Assembly: GCA_937924525.1 (NCBI GenBank)
Contig: CALDSU010000002.1
Coordinates: 247,069 to 311,068 of the forward strand
Direction of reading: 5' to 3'
From: an uncultured Bryobacteraceae bacterium
Lineage (GTDB): Bacteria > Acidobacteriota > Terriglobia > Bryobacterales > Bryobacteraceae
Length of the DNA stretch: 64,000 nt
Both the position numbers and the translations under genes were made by a program. Of the stretch, positions 47,603 through 55,255 are shown one piece after another (position 1 is the first letter of the stretch; each line of letters opens with the position of its first letter). The notes below the pieces were generated by a model. That model was not told the origin of the DNA. It saw only the letters and a list, made by a program, of their open reading frames with translations, and made no database searches.

Positions 47603-47650
47603 CGCCCGCTCCCGGCGCAGGCGTGGTCCGCCGCTATAATCCGGAACGAT

Positions 47651-47959
47651 TTATCCCTCCACTGCGTCCGCGTGGGCCGGCGCCGCGCTCTGCGGCGGGG
47701 GTGGCCCGGGAACATGCGACCCCGTCTGGGGCGGATGCGGATGCGCGTGCGCGCTCTTCATCGTCACCACGGTCGAGATCGCGTGCTTGAAGATCAGTTG
47801 CTCCTGGTTGTTGGTCTCCAGGATCAACGAATACTTGTCGAAACTCTTGATGCGCCCTGACAGCTTCACCCCGCTCAGCAGGTAGATCGTGATGATCCCC
47901 TTTTCTTTGCGCGCATTGTTTAGAAAAGCATCTTGAATGTTTTGCGCTGGCTTATCCAT
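47651..47959 (-). CDS. hfq: RNA chaperone Hfq with His/Pro-rich tail
   Basis: 102 residues. The Sm fold is complete: [21 protein letters not shown] (Gln8-type proximal site), [20 protein letters not shown] (Sm1) and [14 protein letters not shown] (Sm2; the usual YKH is FKH). Hfq forms a hexamer that pairs small RNAs with messages. After residue 68 comes a tail rich in His and Pro (SAHAHPHPP ... GPPPP), unlike the tails of enterobacterial Hfq. hflX lies directly downstream. The presence of Hfq fits with the candidate small RNA at 13063. Confidence 0.96.
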   Translation of the reverse strand: MDKPAQNIQDAFLNNARKEKGIITIYLLSGVKLSGRIKSFDKYSLILETNNQEQLIFKHAISTVVTMKSAHAHPHPPQTGSHVPGPPPPQSAAPAHADAVEG

Positions 47960-48083
47960 GCTGTCCCCCCATCACCGGGCGGCCCGCCGCTCCGCAGGGA
48001 ACGGAAAAATCCTGGCGGCCCACTAGATTGTACAATTCCGCCGCCCCGGGGCGCGAGTTCCGCATGGCTCCCGCGCAGAGAGA

Positions 48084-48863
48084 CTACGGCAACGAACGAA
48101 CCACCTCCACCACAAACTCGGCGCAATACTGGCCGGCGATGCGCTCGAAGGCGGGGTGGTGATACTCTGAATCGGACACGATGCGAATGGCGACATAGGG
48201 CACGCCCAAGGCTGTGGCGGCGCCCGCGGCGAACGCGCTCTCCATATCTTCCGTGTCGGTGCCCAACGTCCGGTGCATCCAGGCCAGGTAGTCGATCTCG
48301 CGGTTGAACTGGAACGCGGATCCGACGTTCCCTTTCCGGACGCGCCCCCGTGCGTAAGGCGTCCGCAGCGCCGCCTCCACCAGCCGCGGCTCCGCCGGGA
48401 ATGAGCGGAACTCGGTCAGTGTCCGCCCGTCCACTCGTAACCGGTGCGGCAAGGGCGTCCACCGGCGGAGATCCACGCCGGCGCCCGCTTCGCCATGGGT
48501 GCTTTTGAAGGCCCCATAATCGGTGGTTTTCTCACTGACGACCATGTCCCACAGCGCCAGGTCGGGATTGTGCGCGCCGGCGGTGCCCTGGTTGATCAGC
48601 GCGGCGGGCCGGAATCGCTGGATTCCCAGCACGGTGGCCGCGACCGCGTTGATCGGCCCGACATCGGTCCGGCAAACGGCCACGCGCTTCCGGCCGATGC
48701 GGCCGGTCCAGAAGGTCCAGGCTTCCACCCGGATTTCCCGCTTGCCCTTCAACGCCGCCAGCAAGGGCTGCAGCTCCGTATCGACCGCGCCCTGGACCAG
48801 CAGGTCGTAGCGCGCCGCGGCGTCGGCGGTCGCGGCCAGCAACAATAGCAGGAGCACTCGCAT
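48084..48863 (-). CDS. Exported nucleoside phosphorylase/MTAN-family nucleosidase
   Basis: 259 residues. A signal peptide (VLLLLLLAATADAAA) precedes a nucleoside phosphorylase-like fold: VAVCRTDVGPINAVAATVLG (the phosphate/ribose-loop region), ALINQGTAG, and TEDMESAFAAGAATALGVPYVAIRIVSDSE, which carries the Glu and Asp used by methylthioadenosine/adenosylhomocysteine nucleosidases. The family normally works in the cytoplasm; a leader here points to periplasmic cleavage of nucleosides to free bases. ATG 48863 lies four bases after the stop of the purine permease gene, so the two are one transcript. The exact nucleoside is unknown. Confidence 0.85.
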   Translation of the reverse strand: MRVLLLLLLAATADAAARYDLLVQGAVDTELQPLLAALKGKREIRVEAWTFWTGRIGRKRVAVCRTDVGPINAVAATVLGIQRFRPAALINQGTAGAHNPDLALWDMVVSEKTTDYGAFKSTHGEAGAGVDLRRWTPLPHRLRVDGRTLTEFRSFPAEPRLVEAALRTPYARGRVRKGNVGSAFQFNREIDYLAWMHRTLGTDTEDMESAFAAGAATALGVPYVAIRIVSDSEYHHPAFERIAGQYCAEFVVEVVRSLP

Positions 48864-48867
48864 CGGG

Positions 48868-50184
48868 TTAGCCGCTCCCGAGGTAAAGAAAGCGTAAGAT
48901 CAACAGCGCCGCCAGCACAAAGACAAACGGGTTGGTCTGGCGGATCTGGCCGCGCACGGCGCGCAGCACGGCATACGCGACAAACCCGAACGAAAGCCCA
49001 TTGGCGATGCTGAACGTCAGCGGAATCGTCACCAGGGTGAGGAAGGCGGAGATCGCCACCACCGGGTCCCGCCAGTCAATTTCGGCGACCGTGGTCATCA
49101 TGAGGCTGCCCACCAGAATCTGCGCGGGCGCGGTGGCCGCCACCGGCGCCGCCCCCACCAGCGGCGCCAGCGGCAGGGCAACCAGGAACAGCAACCCCGT
49201 GACGATGGCGGTGACGCCCGTGCGTCCTCCCGCCGCCACTCCCGCGGCGCTCTCGATGTAGCTGACCACCGTCGAGGTGCCCGCCACGGCGCCCACGGTG
49301 GTGGCGCAGGCATCGGAGAACAGGATGCGATTCAGCCTCGGGATGCGATGGTCCCTGGTGAACAAGCCCGCCTTCTTGCCTACCGCCACCAGCGTGCCGA
49401 GGTTATCGAACAGGTCGACGAACAGAAAGACGAAGACGATCTCCAGCAGTCCCAAGCGTAGCGCGGGCCCCACTTCCAGCGCGAAGAATGTCTGGCTCAA
49501 GTCGGTCACCGAGTACGCCGTGGGCGACCACTGGGCCACGCCGGTGACCACGCCCACCGCCGTCGTGGCGAGGATGCCCAGCAGCATCGCGCCGCGCACT
49601 TGCCAGGCCAGCAAACCCCCGGTCAGCAGGAGCCCGCCCAGAGCCAGGCGTGCGCCGGGCGCCGTCAGGTTCCCCAGCCGCACGAACGTAGCCGGATCCG
49701 CGGCGACGATGCCGGCGTTGCGCAGGCCAATGAACGCGATAAAGAAGCCGATGCCCGCGGCCACGGCGGCGTACAATTCCCGCGGCACCGCGGCCACCAC
49801 CAGTTGCCGGATACCCGCGGCGGTCAGCATCAGAAACGCGATTCCCGAAAGAAAAACCGCTCCCAGCGCCGTTTGCCACGGCACGCCCATGCCCTGGCAG
49901 ACCGCGTACGCAAAGTAAGCGTTCAGTCCCATCCCCGGCGCCAGGGCGATCGGGTAGCGCGCGAAGGCGCCCATCAGCAGGCTGCCCACCGCCGCCGACA
50001 GGCAGGTGGCCGCCGTCACCGCCGACACCGGCATCCCGGCGTCGCGCAGAATCGCCGGGTTCACGAACACGATGTAGGCCATCGTGACGAACGTGGTGCA
50101 ACCCGCCAGCACTTCGGTGGACCACGTGGTCCCGAGCGCGGCGAACTCGAAATACGATTCCAGGCGTTGGCGGAGCGCGGTCAT
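48868..50184 (-). CDS. NCS2 family purine permease (AzgA/PbuG-like)
   Basis: 438 residues, 12-14 helices. Family sequences are clear: TEVLAGCTTFVTMAYIVFVNP, APGMGLNAYFAY, FFIAFIGLRNAGI, VFLFVDLFDNLGTLVAV, and AGTSTVVSYIESAAGVAAGGRTG. This is the AzgA-like branch, which brings in hypoxanthine, guanine or adenine with protons. ATG 50184 overlaps the ubiE stop (ATGA). The exported nucleosidase gene follows at four bases, which suggests that bases released outside the inner membrane are taken up here. Confidence 0.94.
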   Translation of the reverse strand: MTALRQRLESYFEFAALGTTWSTEVLAGCTTFVTMAYIVFVNPAILRDAGMPVSAVTAATCLSAAVGSLLMGAFARYPIALAPGMGLNAYFAYAVCQGMGVPWQTALGAVFLSGIAFLMLTAAGIRQLVVAAVPRELYAAVAAGIGFFIAFIGLRNAGIVAADPATFVRLGNLTAPGARLALGGLLLTGGLLAWQVRGAMLLGILATTAVGVVTGVAQWSPTAYSVTDLSQTFFALEVGPALRLGLLEIVFVFLFVDLFDNLGTLVAVGKKAGLFTRDHRIPRLNRILFSDACATTVGAVAGTSTVVSYIESAAGVAAGGRTGVTAIVTGLLFLVALPLAPLVGAAPVAATAPAQILVGSLMMTTVAEIDWRDPVVAISAFLTLVTIPLTFSIANGLSFGFVAYAVLRAVRGQIRQTNPFVFVLAALLILRFLYLGSG

Positions 50185-50879
50185 GCGCTGGTGGCCCAGT
50201 GTACCCCGATGCCCCCGAAAATGAAGCGCCGCGCCTCCACTTGCCGGTAGCCCCGCCCCTCCAGCAGCCGGGACAGTTCCTCCACGGAAACAAACGTCCG
50301 CAGCGACTTGGGAATGTAGGTGTACACGCTCGGCCTGCCGTGCAGCAGCAGTCCCCAACAGGCGCCCTGCGCGTAAAGGTAGCCGAGGTAGATGCTACGG
50401 AGGATGGGATTGCCGGGCAGGAAGAAGTCGAGACTGACCAGTACGCCGCCAGGACGGGTGACGCGGCGGATCTCCCGCAGGGCGTTCTCGAGATCGGGAA
50501 AGTTGCGCAGACCGTAGCCCACAAACACGGCGTCGAACGCGCCGTCGGCGAAGGGCAGACGCATGGCGTCGGCGCACACGGCCGCGTCCAAGCCGGACTG
50601 GCGCGCCAGCTTGACCATGTGCAGGGTCAAGTCCACGGCCACCGGCAGGGCGCCGGGACATTGCGCGCGGACCAGGTGCGAAAAGTCGCCCGTGCCGCAC
50701 GCCAGATCCAGGACGACCGGTTGGGCCGGCAGGCAAGCGCGGCTCACGCCCAGGCGCTTCCATCCCATGTCCATCCCGTAGGAGAACAGGCGGGTGATCA
50801 GGTCGTAGCGCGGCGCGATGATGCCGAACATCTCGCGCATCCGGTGGGGACTCTGTTTTTCGATGGGAACCGCAGGCAT
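50181..50879 (-). CDS. ubiE: Demethylmenaquinone/ubiquinone methyltransferase UbiE/MenG
   Basis: 232 residues of the UbiE/MenG family. The SAM motif is VLDLACGTGDFSHLV, and YDLITRLFSYGMDMGWKR at the start is the family signature. VGYGLRNFPDLENALREIRRV and PGGVLVSLDFF complete the pattern. It methylates the quinone ring in the last step of menaquinone (most likely in an acidobacterium) or ubiquinone synthesis, at the cytoplasmic face of the membrane. It overlaps the purine permease gene. Divergent from the Tat-exported enolase gene, with 63 bases between. Confidence 0.93.
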   Translation of the reverse strand: MPAVPIEKQSPHRMREMFGIIAPRYDLITRLFSYGMDMGWKRLGVSRACLPAQPVVLDLACGTGDFSHLVRAQCPGALPVAVDLTLHMVKLARQSGLDAAVCADAMRLPFADGAFDAVFVGYGLRNFPDLENALREIRRVTRPGGVLVSLDFFLPGNPILRSIYLGYLYAQGACWGLLLHGRPSVYTYIPKSLRTFVSVEELSRLLEGRGYRQVEARRFIFGGIGVHWATSA

Positions 50880-50942
50880 GGGGAAAACCTTATTATGCGT
50901 GTTTTTCGCGCTCGTGTCGGCCTGGGATAGAATGGCGGCATT

Positions 50943-52154
50943 ATGACGTCACGCCGGCGTTTCCTCAAGGCCACGGCGGCCTCCGCGGTCCCGGCCGCTC
51001 TTTCCGCGGCGCAGGCCGCGGGCAAGGGGCCGTTGATCCGCAAAGTGGAGGTGTTTCCTACCGCGGTGCCCTTCGCGCAGACCTTTGTGATCGGAAGCGG
51101 TCCAGTGGGCAGTTCGGGCGGCGCGGGCCGCTATGCCTACGTGCGCGTGGAAGCCGAAGACGGACAGGTAGGTTGGGGCGAAACCAACACGCTCCCCACC
51201 TGGAGCTACGAGACGCTGGAGAGCGTGGTCAGCACCGTGCGGCATCATCTGGCGCCCGTGCTCATCGGCCGCTCGCCGTTCGACCAGGCGTACTTTCAGA
51301 AGCAGTTCGACGAGCGGCTGATGCCCGCGATCAGCCAAGGCTTCCCGTTCGCCAAGAGCGCGGCGCTTACCGCCACGCTCGACTTGGCCGGCAAGATCGC
51401 CGGACTTCCCCTGCACCGGTTTTTCGGCGGCAGCATCCACGACAAGATCGGGCTGTGCTATGCGCTGTCCATCGACACGCCGGAAGCCATGGCCCGTTTC
51501 GCCGCCCAGTACAAGTACGTCAAGTGCTTCAAGCTCAAAGTGGCCGGCGACGCCGGGTTGGACGACAAGCGCGTGCGCGCGGTGGTGGAAGCGCGTCCGG
51601 ACGCGGACATCTGGCTTGACGCCAACCAGAGCTACCGGCCGATTCACCTGGAGAGCTTCCTGAAGAAGATCGCGGGCATCGCGCAGATCAAGTGCCTGGA
51701 GCAGCCGGTAAAGAGCGTGGACTGGCTGGGCATGAAGCGCGCGCGCGACCGCAGCCCGCTGCCCATCGCGCTGGACGAGGGCTGTTTCTCCTCCTACGAT
51801 GTGGCCCGCCTGGCGCGGATGGAAGCCGGCGACCTCGTGGTGTTGAAGGTTGCCAAGAGCGGCGGGTTGTGGGGCTGCCAGCGCAGCGCCACGGTCGCCG
51901 AAGCGAACGGTTTGGGGCTGCTGGGCAGCGGGCTGACCGAATCCGGCGTGGGCCTGACGGCGGCCATCCACCTGTATTCGACCATGGATCTGCTGCTGCC
52001 CCCGGAACTCAACGGACCGGAGTTTCTGGCGGATCTGATGGTAGACGGGTTGACCATCGAAGGAGCCACGGTGACCGTCCCCGACGCGCCCGGCCTCGGC
52101 GTGCGCGTGAAAGAAGACCGCATCCGGGCGGCCGCCATCCAACTGGGAACGTAA
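50943..52154 (+). CDS. Tat-exported enolase-superfamily enzyme (mandelate racemase/muconate lactonizing type)
   Basis: 403 residues. A twin-arginine leader (TSRRRFLKATAASAVPAAL) indicates export of a folded protein, unusual for this superfamily. The enzyme part is intact: Lys197-x-Lys199 (CFKLKV), metal ligands Asp226 (WLDAN), Glu253 (LEQPV) and Asp278 (ALDEG), and the opposite-face Lys at 302 or 305 (LKVAKSGG). A KxK plus Lys pattern is that of the muconate-lactonizing subgroup (cycloisomerases, epimerases, racemases) rather than His-Asp dehydratases. The substrate is unknown. The Tat-exported Gfo/Idh/MocA gene follows 60 bases later, suggesting a shared periplasmic pathway. Confidence 0.88.
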   Translation: MTSRRRFLKATAASAVPAALSAAQAAGKGPLIRKVEVFPTAVPFAQTFVIGSGPVGSSGGAGRYAYVRVEAEDGQVGWGETNTLPTWSYETLESVVSTVRHHLAPVLIGRSPFDQAYFQKQFDERLMPAISQGFPFAKSAALTATLDLAGKIAGLPLHRFFGGSIHDKIGLCYALSIDTPEAMARFAAQYKYVKCFKLKVAGDAGLDDKRVRAVVEARPDADIWLDANQSYRPIHLESFLKKIAGIAQIKCLEQPVKSVDWLGMKRARDRSPLPIALDEGCFSSYDVARLARMEAGDLVVLKVAKSGGLWGCQRSATVAEANGLGLLGSGLTESGVGLTAAIHLYSTMDLLLPPELNGPEFLADLMVDGLTIEGATVTVPDAPGLGVRVKEDRIRAAAIQLGT

Positions 52155-52214
52155 CGGCTCGCGCCGCCGGATCGTTTTTGCGAGGATCAGACAAGACGAG
52201 GAGTTCTTCAGCAT

Positions 52215-53543
52215 ATGCACTCAACTGACGGCGAAGCGGGCGCCAGCCGGCGCGGGTTCCTCAAGACTACCGGCGCGGCCGCCCTGACCACGAATTTGTT
52301 CACCGGCCGCGTACGCGGCGCCAACGACCGCATCGCGGTGGGGTTCATTGGCATGGGCGCCATGGGCATGGGCAACTTAAGCATGGCCCTCAAGCTGCCG
52401 GAGATGGCCCAGGTGGTGGCGGTGTGCGACGTCTACCAGCCGGCGCTCGAGAAGTCCGAGGCGGCCGCGCGCAAAGGCGGCGCCAAGGTCAAGGCCTGGA
52501 AAGATTTCCGCGAGCTGATCGCGGACAAGTCCATCGACGCGGTGTGTGTCTCCACCCCAGACCACTGGCATGCCTACATGACCGTCGAAGCCTGCAAGGC
52601 AGGCAAGGACGTTTATGTGGAGAAGCCCGCTTGCGTCTACATCGAAGAGGGCCAGAAGATGATTCAGGCGGCGCGCAAGTACCAGCGGGTGGTGCAGGCG
52701 GGCACCATGCAGCGCTCGGGCGGGTACTTCCTGAAGGCTGCCGAGATTGTGGGGCGGGGCGACCTGGGCGACATCACCTTCTGCCACACCTGGCAAGCAG
52801 GACTGGCCAAGCGCGAGGGCATCGGCAATCCGCCCGATAGCGCGCCTCCCCGGGACCTGGACTGGGACCTGTGGTTGGGCCCCGCTCCCAAGGTGCCCTT
52901 CAACGCCAACCGCTGGGGCGTCGCGCCAAACCGCTTCTCCACCTTCCGCAACTTCTGGGATTACGCCGGCGGCTCGATGACTGACTGGGGCGTGCACCTG
53001 ATCGACCCCTACCACCAGTGCCTCGGCGAACCCATGGTGAAGGCGGTGCTGGCCACCGGCGACCGGTTCCTGCTCCAGGACAACACGGAAACGCCCGACT
53101 CCATGATGGCCACCTTCCACTACCCGCGCTTCCTGGGCACCTACCAGAGCCGCACGTTCAACCCGATGCCGATGTTCGGCCAGAGCTACGGCACGTCCAT
53201 CCACGGCACCCGCGGCACCCTGGTCGTCAATCGCGGCGGATGCTGGTTTACGCCCGTCAAGGGGTCGCAACTGCCCGCGATCGCCTATGAAGACAACGAC
53301 GACATGCGGCAGATGAATCTGCCGCACTGGAAGAATTTTCTCGAGTGCATCAAGACGCGGCAACGGCCCATCGCCGAGATCGAAACCTGCGTGCGCTCCT
53401 CGTCGGTGTGCATTCTGGCCAACCTGTCCATGCGCCTGAAGTTGCGCCTGGATTGGGACGAGGCGAACTGGACCGTGACCCAGGACGCCGCCAAGCCATA
53501 CATCAAGGCGAAATACCGGGAGCCCTGGAAACTGGAGGTGTAG
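52215..53543 (+). CDS. Tat-exported Gfo/Idh/MocA family oxidoreductase
   Basis: 442 residues. The leader has a twin-arginine motif (SRRGFLKTTGAAALTTN). The nucleotide-binding motif is IAVGFIGMGAMGMG, and the family EKP motif is YVEKPACVYIEEG. Further conserved sequences are STPDHWHAYMTVEACKAGKD, GGSMTDWGVHLIDPYH and IHGTRGTLVV. Members exported by Tat are thought to carry tightly bound NAD(P) and to oxidise or swap oxidation states of sugars, for example at C3 of glycosides. It sits between the exported enolase-type gene and a convergent DUF1080-PHP gene, forming a candidate periplasmic sugar-oxidation set. Confidence 0.92.
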   Translation: MHSTDGEAGASRRGFLKTTGAAALTTNLFTGRVRGANDRIAVGFIGMGAMGMGNLSMALKLPEMAQVVAVCDVYQPALEKSEAAARKGGAKVKAWKDFRELIADKSIDAVCVSTPDHWHAYMTVEACKAGKDVYVEKPACVYIEEGQKMIQAARKYQRVVQAGTMQRSGGYFLKAAEIVGRGDLGDITFCHTWQAGLAKREGIGNPPDSAPPRDLDWDLWLGPAPKVPFNANRWGVAPNRFSTFRNFWDYAGGSMTDWGVHLIDPYHQCLGEPMVKAVLATGDRFLLQDNTETPDSMMATFHYPRFLGTYQSRTFNPMPMFGQSYGTSIHGTRGTLVVNRGGCWFTPVKGSQLPAIAYEDNDDMRQMNLPHWKNFLECIKTRQRPIAEIETCVRSSSVCILANLSMRLKLRLDWDEANWTVTQDAAKPYIKAKYREPWKLEV

Positions 53544-53598
53544 GGGCGCGGCTGGCCCGATGTCCGGTTCGCCCGCCATGAACGGTTGCGCGGCCTGA

Positions 53599-53616
53599 CG
53601 GGGATGAAAGTCCCCG
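53599..53616. terminator. Small perfect hairpin between convergent genes
   Basis: CGGGGA-TGAAAG-TCCCCG: a perfect 6-base-pair stem with a six-base loop, midway between the convergent Gfo/Idh/MocA and DUF1080-PHP genes. No T tract follows on either side. Confidence 0.4.
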
Positions 53617-53680
53617 CGAAGAAAAGGATCTGGCAGGCAACGGCACGTTCCCATGAGCCTCTGCGTGAAATGACCGCTTT

Positions 53681-55156
53681 TCAGCCGCGCAAGGCGTCTC
53701 CCTTGCGTTCAACCGCCTTCGGCCACCAGGCGCCGGGCAGGAAGAAATCGCGCCAGTCCAGGCCGCAGTGTGCCACCATCTGGAGGCCATAAGCGGAGCG
53801 GCCCAGGTCGTCGGGTCCGGTGTTGTTGGCGCCGAACGCAAACTTGCAGCCGGCCTCTTTGGCCATGCGCAGGAACGGAGCGCGGGGCAGCCGCAGTTTG
53901 TCGTTGATTTCGATGGCGACGTGATGGCGCGCCGCCGCTTCAATCACCCGACGCATGCGTCCTTCCGTCCACAGCCGGTCGTATTTCGCGGCGATTTGCG
54001 CGGGGAGGAACGTGGGATTGACGTAGATGTCCACCGGTTCGCGTTCGAGGATTTCCACGGTACGGTCCACCAGGGTGTCCACGAATTCCTCCGGATCCGC
54101 GATGGTCCCGACTTCTTCAGCGATCCAGGTGCGCATGCGCCGGCCGCGGCGGTCGGTCCACGTCATGGAGTCGGTGAATACGTAGTCGAACTGCGCGACC
54201 GCCCGGCGCGAGACCATGTCCATCCACTCCCGCCCCTCGGCCTGGAGCGCCAGGAAAACGGGCTGCCCGCGCATCGTCTCCAGAAATCGGCGCAGACCGG
54301 CGTCGTCCTCGACGGGAAAGCCTTTGCCGCAGTTGAGCGCGATGCCGTACTGGATGCCGTCGCGGCGCGAACGGGTGAGCGCCTGCGCGAGGGTCAATCC
54401 CGCTTTGAGGTGCACGTGGTAGTCCACCACCGGAAGGTTGCGCGCGGTGTACGCCACGATGGCCCGATCCACCTCATCGGCGGCGCGCAATTCCGTACCG
54501 GGCGCGCGGGCGTCATCGGGCAGCGGGCGCACCCGAAGCGAGCGGAACCGGGCGCGGGCGCCGGCGCCCGGGCTCTGCAAGGCGAAGGTTCCGGAGTCGA
54601 GGAACCGCCCGCGCGGAATGCCGGGCGGCATCGGCGGGGGTATGGGCTCGGTGTAATCCACCAGCAGCATCCCGTCCAGCCAAACCTGGATCGTCCTGCC
54701 GCGCACCGCAACGCGCAGCCGGAACCAGTCGCCGCCGGCCGCCAGAGGCTTGTACACGCCCCGGAGACCATACAGCGAGCCGGTCTGCTGTCGCTCCGCC
54801 CCGCCGCCGCGGGGGTGGATCATCTGTACGGCAAAGCCCTTTTCGGGCGGCCCCGCGCGGGGGATGGCGGTGTGGAAGAAAACGGCGGAGTTTGCGCGCG
54901 GGTCCAGTTTGGCTTCCCACTCGAGTTCAAAGTTGCGGAAGCGGGCTTCCCGGACGGGGCCCGCGTAGAAGAGATGCGAGCCAGGGCCCTCAGCCACCAG
55001 AACGCCGCCTTCGACCCGCCAGGAGCCGGCGGGCCCCGCCGTCCGCCAGCCAGCCAGGTCTCGGCCGTTGAACAATTCCACCCACTCTCCCGCGACCGCG
55101 CGTAGGGGAAGCGCAGCCGCCAGCAGGGTCCGTCTGGTGAAGGGTCTGGTCCGCAC
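53681..55156 (-). CDS. DUF1080 (3-keto-disaccharide hydrolase-like) and PHP-domain fusion protein, exported
   Basis: 491 residues. A Tat-like or Sec leader (TRRTLLAAALPLRAVAG) is followed by a DUF1080 jellyroll (WVELFNGRDLAGWRT ... VWLDGMLLVDYTEPIPP ... GTFALQ, about 24-205), a domain shown in gut Bacteroides to act on 3-keto-glycosides. The second half is a PHP-type metal-dependent phosphoesterase/hydrolase fold: VVDYHVHLKAG gives the HxH pair, then IEINDKLRLP and FAFGANNTGPDDLG near the end. Both halves appear complete. The combination suggests a bifunctional periplasmic hydrolase. It converges on the Gfo/Idh/MocA gene. Confidence 0.85.
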   Translation of the reverse strand: MRTRPFTRRTLLAAALPLRAVAGEWVELFNGRDLAGWRTAGPAGSWRVEGGVLVAEGPGSHLFYAGPVREARFRNFELEWEAKLDPRANSAVFFHTAIPRAGPPEKGFAVQMIHPRGGGAERQQTGSLYGLRGVYKPLAAGGDWFRLRVAVRGRTIQVWLDGMLLVDYTEPIPPPMPPGIPRGRFLDSGTFALQSPGAGARARFRSLRVRPLPDDARAPGTELRAADEVDRAIVAYTARNLPVVDYHVHLKAGLTLAQALTRSRRDGIQYGIALNCGKGFPVEDDAGLRRFLETMRGQPVFLALQAEGREWMDMVSRRAVAQFDYVFTDSMTWTDRRGRRMRTWIAEEVGTIADPEEFVDTLVDRTVEILEREPVDIYVNPTFLPAQIAAKYDRLWTEGRMRRVIEAAARHHVAIEINDKLRLPRAPFLRMAKEAGCKFAFGANNTGPDDLGRSAYGLQMVAHCGLDWRDFFLPGAWWPKAVERKGDALRG

Positions 55157-55255
55157 GAGAGATCTCCGGCCTCAGTATAGAGGCGCGGCGCCGCGGTGAC
55201 TACGCCTCGCATTTCCGCTCGCGGTACGCTTTGGTACGATCGGGTCGTTACCGCC

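Noticed and set aside
47603..47650. Possible in-frame read-through of hfq into hflX
   Set aside because: hfq and the upstream extension of hflX share a frame, but TAA separates them and hflX has its own GTG with GGGAG.
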